Shown here: positions 57,990 through 64,000 of the stretch, in pieces
Numbering within the stretch: position 1 is the stretch's first letter
Layout of the letters: every line of letters begins with the position of its first letter
Source: Boswellia sacra
Lineage: Eukaryota > Streptophyta > Magnoliopsida > Sapindales > Burseraceae
Assembly: GCA_013180625.2 (NCBI GenBank)
Contig: SNVD02004758.1
Location: 1 to 64,000 of the forward strand
Length of the DNA: 64,000 nt
Direction of reading: 5' to 3'
The notes under the pieces: model-generated
The model's input: only the letters and a program-made list of their open reading frames with translations
Database searches by the model: none
Told to the model about the DNA's origin: nothing
Made by a program: the position numbers and the translations under genes

Positions 57990-59264
57990 TATGCTAATGC
58001 CTGGAATGACTTTAGACAAAGCTAGACACAATTAATCAATACTCTAATGAAGCTAGAATGCCTTATTTGTGTTTTGACCAGAATAATGTATATGCATGAA
58101 GAAACAATTCTATTGCTTGATTTGGTTTGGGTTCCTAGAAAGAATGGTCCTAAGGTGATTTGTAATATGGTGCCATAAATGACTCGGTCAGAATCACTCT
58201 TGTAGATGGTGTACATCAATTTGGGAAAATGACTCTAGCTTGGACTGGGAAAGAATAGTGTTATGTTGAAATTGGATCCTTCGATATGCAGTCAACCGGA
58301 ATGCATGCATATGCCTAAGGAAACAATTTTAAATGTTCGATTGGCATGGGTTCCTAGGAGGAATTTTCCTAAGATGATTAAGAGTGTAATGATATGAATG
58401 GATAATTTGTACACGAATTAGCGGGTGGTGGGCTTGTTTAAGGTAGTGGCTATTGTTGTTGAGCTAAACCCTAAGACTTTGTGTGCATGAATAGCTATGC
58501 TTGACTTAACCCTAGGGCTTTGTGTATGACTTGAGAGACTTAATGATGATTGTGATCGGGTTGCTTGGCTTTTTGTACGGTTTGAATGAATGTATTGTGA
58601 ATGTGATGCCTCTATGATGAGAGACATGTTGTAGATAACTCTAGATTAGCTAGGATAATGATAACGGATAATAACATCCGATTTATCCAAATGATAATGC
58701 TTGAGATAAAGGCTCAAATGTTTTATCTTAGATAAATAATGCATGATAATTATATGGATAATGCATGAAAGAGACTCTAATCTAATCAATCCTTTTACCA
58801 TCCTGCCCTCCTTTAGCCTCAAATGTCAATAACCAAGGTACTCCCCCAAGTGCGCTTTAGGTTCAATAAATTGGGCTAAAGTCGGCTTTGCTTCTTTTAT
58901 TTGTGCCAACCAAACCACAATCCATCTAAGAGCCCCATGAGTGGCTTGGTCCACTTGGCCTAAAAATTCATATTCAACATTAGATTCATATTTAAATTTA
59001 ACATGAAGTGGTATTTGGGCCTGGGCACCAAGATACCATATAAATCACCAAGCTAGCTAGTCTTGGGCTACAGGAGTTAACATGAAGAGGCTATATTTAT
59101 AGTTCATGGACTTTGCATAAGATATTAGAGTTCAGAATTGAGAGTGTAGAGTTCTGCATGAAAGAGACTATATGGGCTTGTTTTAGGCCTTTTGTTATTG
59201 GCCCATTGGGCTTAATTTTCAAGCATCAACACATCATCATCATGTTGGGCTATTTTATTCGATT
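57990..59264. other. Intergenic DNA with two imperfect repeats
   Basis: The phrase GGTTCCTAGAAAGAATGGTC (58131) recurs as GGTTCCTAGGAGGAATTTTC (58349) within two related segments about 218 bp apart. In one frame they read LVWVPRKNGPKV / LAWVPRRNFPKM, resembling the WVPK-type linker of copia polyproteins, but the evidence is thin. 58410-59260 shows nothing clear. Confidence 0.4.
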
Positions 59265-59898
59265 TTAGATATGTAACTTCAAGAATTGAATAATCGTTTT
59301 AATGAGGTTAACGTTAAGTTACTTTTTTGCATGACACGTCTATATCCAATGAATCATTTTTTGCTTTTAATAAGAAAAAACTAGTATGTCTTGCATAATT
59401 TTATCCCAAAGAATCTCTACAATAAAACCTATGGCACTTGAATTTCAACTTGATACTAGTATGTCTTGCATTCTAGTTTTAATTTTTCAGGATTGAAAAG
59501 CATCAACGATCTTGCAAGGCATATGGTCGAGACCAAAAGAGATAAGGTATATTCACTAGTTATGCTTGTGACATTGGCTTTAATCCTACCCGTGGCTACA
59601 ACTATCATGGGGAGTGTAGTTTCAGCTATGAGCATTGTGAAGAATCAACTACGAAATCCAATGAACAATAGTTTGACGTATATATAGAGAAAGACATAGT
59701 TAGTACTATATTGAAAAAGAAACTATTCCACACCGGTTTCAAAATATGAAAGGCATTACGGACAGCTGTAGATCAATGACAGTTTTATGAACATTTATTA
59801 TGTATTTACATTTACCACTTAATGAAAATTTTTGTATCTGTTGCTCTTAATTTAGTTCCTCTTCTTGGTGAAATCTCTAGCTCCGTCCTTGATTGAGA
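59265..59898 (+). pseudogene. hAT transposase remnant (C-terminal dimerisation region)
   Basis: Translation from about 59270 gives LQELNNRFNEVNVKLLFCM and then, at 59487-59687, SGLKSINDLARHMVETKRDK and LALILPVATTIMGSVVSAMS followed by IVKNQLRNPMNNS, the C-terminal hAT dimerisation region of plant TTF-type/hAT proteins. The usual ERAFSAM segment is altered. Several stops and shifts remove any function. About 200 bp further on, CTAGCTCCGTCCTTG (59884-59898) looks like the 3' terminal inverted repeat of the same element. Confidence 0.8.
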
Positions 59899-60854
59899 TG
59901 TTTGTAGTTTTATTGACAGAGTTACCTCTATAATAGTGTTAATTGAAGCTATAATCTTCTTGTGACGATCTAATAGACTATATTCTAACACCGTACGTCT
60001 TTATTCAACCAGCTATGGTATTCTAATTCCATGTGACAAAGTGTTGATTAATATGCTCAAAACCAAATTAGCAGTAATCCATAGGAGCTTTAAATATCAA
60101 GATGTGGTTGTAAAAAGTGATGGGAAAGGAATGGTAAAATTTTGTTACATTGTGTTAAAATTGATATTGCACCAGAAAGAAAATGTAACAAAAAATGGAG
60201 TACTTTTGACATTGAACCGAGAATGATGCCAATCTAGAAGAGTAATTATGTCTTACCGGCAAGATCTACCACTATTTGATCCTTAGTCTTCTCATTCCTA
60301 CAAAAGATTAACACTAATATAGTAATTCCACTAATAAAAGATAAGAGTATGAGAATCAGCAAATTTGTTAAGCATACGTATTTATATGAACAGATCATGA
60401 AGGTCATTTCTCATGAATATGAAATAGACTTTCTTGACGGTCATCCTTAATTATTATCAAAACTTTAAAGCGTCCAAGATTTTGTAACAGATATTTTTCG
60501 TATAACATATTCTTGATAGTGTGAAACTGTCAATATTTAATTATTAATTCTTGAGAGTTTAAAATTTTCAATAATTTCTTGATTATTAATTATAATTTTT
60601 TATTTAAAAAATTAAAAAAAATCAAAGGTCTTGATGAAAATAATTTTTTAATTGGGTAGGTATAATTCATTATGAATTTAATTATCAACAACTTCTTGAT
60701 TGTTAGATCGTACCTTATAGTCAATTAAATTTTTCTTTTTATGTATGTGAAAATTATTTTCTTTTTTATTTTAGCTAACTTTTTAGCCATTCATGAACAT
60801 GTCTTTGATTGAGGTTCTAATCATTTCAGTTTAGCACTCAGTATCAATTATATT
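59899..60854. other. AT-rich intergenic DNA
   Basis: No gene recognised; the open frame at 60041-60226 has no familiar motif. Confidence 0.5.
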
Positions 60855-61336
60855 CAGGGACGGAGCCAGCATGGGCCCAGGAGGGGCAATTGTCCCTATT
60901 GGGCCAAAGAAAAAAAAATTAAAATATTATTTTTTAATTATTAAAAATATATATTGTTATAAATATATATACGGATATATATTTTTGTTTACATCTTATT
61001 TATGAAACAAAATTTTTTTATAGTTTCTCCATCATCACTCATTAATTTGTTTTGTCTCTATTATTGTTATTTTCATTTTTAAGAAGATAAGATTATTTTG
61101 AATTAATAAGTTTAAAATTTTATTTAGTTTTATTATTAATTACTTTATTTCATCATTTCTCTTGTAATTAAAACTTAAAATTGATATGATAAATATTAAT
61201 TTATATATCAAATAATGTTGACTAAAAATATTATAAACTTTCTAAATTTATAACATTATTTTATTTATATTAATTTATTTTCTCTTTTTACTGTCCAATT
61301 TCGCCCCCCTTAAAAACAATATCTGGCTCCGTCCTG
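60855..61336. mobile_element. hAT-type MITE with perfect 8-bp target duplication
   Basis: Ends CAGGGACGGAGCCAG and CTGGCTCCGTCCTG are inverted repeats with a one-base difference. ATTATATT flanks both sides (60847-60854 and 61337-61344). The 482-bp AT-rich interior has no coding capacity. The ends resemble the terminus of the hAT remnant at 59884-59898. Confidence 0.9.
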
Positions 61337-62774
61337 ATTATATTATTGTTTTAATTTTAGAAATTCTTGAATTTATGTATTAACTATCACCCTTTAACCT
61401 TAATTATAATAATTTAATTAACTGAGGAGAAAATGGTGCATGAATGCATCAATCAATCTTAAAATGATGGAAACAATAATGCAAGTTGAACCTAAAGCAG
61501 TCCATGCTATGAATCATCCGATTGGCAAATGACTTTTTTGAAAACCCATCAAAATCTTCAACTGCCTTTAAATTGAAAACTAGGAACGTCTAATACAATA
61601 AAATAAACACAAATAATGAACCAAAATAAACAAAATTACATAATGTAAATGAATGGATTTTGCATTTCCAAGTGCAAAACCTAATAAAAAGGTGCTCTTA
61701 ATTGAGTACAGCTAGTATAGTAAATATATAGAAGGTCCTGGCATGACTCGATCCTACGAATTCCATTTCTTCCTTGATCGAAGAATTTTATGACCAACCT
61801 TCACAATGCAAACAACATAGAATATCACACATTTGTAACGAAATTAAGAAAATCAAAATACAACATAAGAGCTACACGAATTTTCAACTTTCGTATATAG
61901 TAGATTTTTATAAAATGCACTAAGTAAATTTAGAATTACGGCCGGCACTAAGTAAATTTTAAAATAATACTTGATCATTTTATATTAGAAATTAACATAG
62001 GTGAATGTGGTTTCGATTCTTCTAATTAATTGTTTTCAAGTTTCTAACAAATAATATTAACTTAGATAGTGATTGAAACATAAGACTTGTCAATAATTTT
62101 TTTAAAAGAAGAAAAACTCATTAATCAATCTTATATTGTTTTAATTAAAAAAAATTATATTTGAGGGATGTAACTATGAATATGATTTGTCTAATGATTT
62201 CTTTCTATTTTATTTTTCAATTTTAGTAGTTAAATATATTAATCAGAAAGAATTTATTAAAGACATTGTTATTAATTCAAGTTAAGGTCTATTTCATAGT
62301 TAACAATAAATAAGAAGATTCTAATCACTAAAATTTTTTATTCTCCAATTTACTTAGTCATGGAAGAATCCTATAGAATGTATCCAAGAAATTATCTAAC
62401 TGAAATCTTAAAGAAAAAAAAAAGTTTGGTCTTACTGATAATTTGAGTTTTTGTTTAATATTGGGTGTAGAAGAGCTTACACCTGTTATTATTATTATTT
62501 TCATGTTTTACTATGACGGATTGATGTTATTTAATGTGAAACAGTTGGTAGAACATTAAACTAAAGAAAAAAATTAACTACTTCCCTACTGGTTTAAGTC
62601 GAATTCAATTTTTGAATTGTATTCTCTTACAACTTTGTTGAGTTTTTGAAGTTATATGCATATGTTCTTGTTTATTTCCCTTAAGAGAAAGGAGATCATA
62701 TGATAGTAGTGTAGGAAAATACAAACTAGATATGTTATATTTTGGTATGTACAAAGGATTATTCCTCTGTTGTT
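61337..62774. other. AT-rich intergenic DNA
   Basis: No gene or element boundary recognised. Confidence 0.5.
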
Positions 62775-63109
62775 TGTTGGAACCGAAACTATTTTAAAAA
62801 TAAATAGGAAAGGGTGGGAAACAGGTTTATAGAGGAACCTTGAATTCTTGATCACGCTGAGTTAAGCTAATATTTACGATTGAAAAGGCTGACTTTTATT
62901 AATACTCGATTGACTTAAATAGTAATCAATGCTACTGCTACAAGTAAAAGATTACAAATTACCACTTCAACTAAAAAATACAAAAAAAAAAAAAAAAAAT
63001 AACGCCCCTGAAGACTAGGACTCCAGAACATCAATACCGCAGAGTTGTAATTGAAACCAAATTATACTAGGAATGATCACATGCTCTACCGCAAAATACA
63101 CGTGTAACA
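62775..63109 (-). repeat. 3' LTR of a chromovirus-like gypsy remnant
   Basis: On the - strand TGTTACACGTG at 63109 directly follows a purine tract (AAGGGGGATGGAATA, 63110-63124). The putative end is GGTTCCAACA at 62775. The start is well supported by the PPT and the upstream pol-end-like reading LRDKSILLRG; the end is a guess. Confidence 0.6.
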
Positions 63110-63189
63110 TATTCCATCCCCCTTAAAAGAATAGACTTGTCCCTAAGGCTTACAGCAACTTTCTTTTCTTTTTTTTCTTTTTCTTTCTT

Positions 63190-64000
63190 TTTCACTAATT
63201 TCCTTCCCGATCCATGATAACATCATTATCTTCTTCTATCTTAACAGGCTCCAATTAAAAATAGTTTCTCACAACGATGACCAGGAACAAATCTTTCATT
63301 GCAATTATAGCATAATCCTTTCGCATGCCACTCTTACATTTCACCGAACTGGAAGATTGGAAGTGCTAATGTGGTCTCATTGTTAACTGACGATTTTTTT
63401 AATCATATCTAAGGCAGCAATGACTTGCTTTTGTGAGGCGTTACGAGCTTCATATAAGCAAGCTAATCTGATAGCTATCGTCAATGACATAGGTCGTCCA
63501 GCAAGAATGTCAACCTTAATTGTTTCCTTCAATCTGCTAACAAAGCAACTAACTTGATGATTTGGCAGGAGGTTACACACTTTGGATAATAATTTCTCAA
63601 ATTGGGTTTGATAATCATGTACAAAACCAACTTGTTGCAGTTTAGTTAAATCACCAAAGAAGTCTAGGTACTGAGAAGGACCATACCTAGCATGTATGCC
63701 ATCACAAAACTCTTGCCAAGTTATGTTGTCTCATTCTTTCTTGATCATCTGGAATCATAGTTGAGCGTCTCCTTCCAAACAAAAGGCTGCAAGTGCTACA
63801 CGTTCTTCTTCTGGTGTCTCTACATATCCAACTAGTTGTATCTTCACTGCTATTAGAACATGTGGAAAATCAAGTTTGACCATCCTTGGAACATAGGATT
63901 GTGATGGACCATTTTGATGAGTACCATTTGTGTTTCCAGCTCGTCTTCCCTGGTCACAGAATGGACTCTTGGAATTCTCTCCTCCCTCAGATTATATTTC
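63190..64000 (-). pseudogene. Chromovirus-type Ty3/gypsy gag, truncated by the window edge, internally deleted element
   Basis: Read leftward from 64000 the frame enters a Retrotrans_gag region (DFPHVLIAVKIQLVGYVETP, EERVALAAFCLEGDAQ), has stops near 63744 and 63732, continues WQEFCDGIHARYGP, FVHDYQTQFEKLL, CFVSRLKETIKVDI and IAIRLACLYEARNAS, and then a knuckle CYNCNERFVPGHRC (about 63320-63270) typical of Tekay/Del-like gag. Only a short purine-rich linker separates this from the pol 3' end and LTR, so protease, RT and integrase are deleted. The N-terminus and 5' LTR lie beyond the right edge. Confidence 0.82.

Overview
This window looks like nuclear DNA from a flowering plant, most likely a eudicot. 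It is AT-rich, its two genes (DUF4220/DUF594 and a two-domain jacalin-related lectin) belong to plant families, and most of the rest is plant-type transposable elements: an L1-like LINE, Athila-lineage Ty3/gypsy, Sirevirus-like Ty1/copia, a chromovirus fragment, hAT, Mutator-like, CACTA-like and MITE sequences. I cannot name the species. No bacterial-type operon, CRISPR array, tRNA or rRNA gene was seen.

Layout. 1-5150: decayed LINE with ORF1 and ORF2 broken by stops and one frameshift. 5190-5925: diverged copia solo LTR. 6126-24752: Athila-type LTR element (A, + strand; 5-bp target duplication TAACA), split by a second, related element in reverse orientation (B, 8580-17983, - strand; target duplication ACCTC). 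24753-26980: AT-rich DNA with a CACTA-like end. 27102-29090: intact 662-aa DUF4220/DUF594 gene (- strand), with a probable 5' leader exon and promoter near 31757-31870. Its inferred leader intron holds a foldback element and a hAT MITE. 33030-33400: tandem hairpin-forming repeats. 34482-44447: complete but dead Sirevirus-like copia element with gag, pol and a third ORF (target duplication ATTAT). 44920-46195: reverse-oriented copia solo LTR. 47317-48982: Mutator-like element with roughly 280-bp inverted ends and a 9-bp target duplication. 49458-50695: two MITEs. 51039-53530: five-exon jacalin lectin gene (- strand). 53800-59260: mostly anonymous AT-rich DNA with a second CACTA-like end. 59265-59898: hAT transposase remnant. 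60855-61336: hAT MITE with related ends. 62775-64000: internally deleted chromovirus (- strand) running off the right edge.

The most interesting object is the A/B retrotransposon family. Both copies keep an N-terminally shortened gag and a protease, lack reverse transcriptase, RNase H and integrase, and carry instead, in sense orientation, an intronless 651-nt copy of a LOG-type cytokinin riboside 5'-monophosphate phosphoribohydrolase gene. Upstream of it lie a shared unrecognised ORF and three 67-bp repeats with G-boxes. The same arrangement in two copies means the gene was captured before the family amplified. Both LOG copies here are now broken (three stops in A; one frameshift and one stop in B). 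Because B sits inverted inside A, the locus holds two long inverted copies of the same internal region, which could give double-stranded RNA related to host LOG genes. That last point is inference.

The two host genes share a recognisable promoter/leader segment (31751-31930 and 53435-53620), although their proteins are unrelated.
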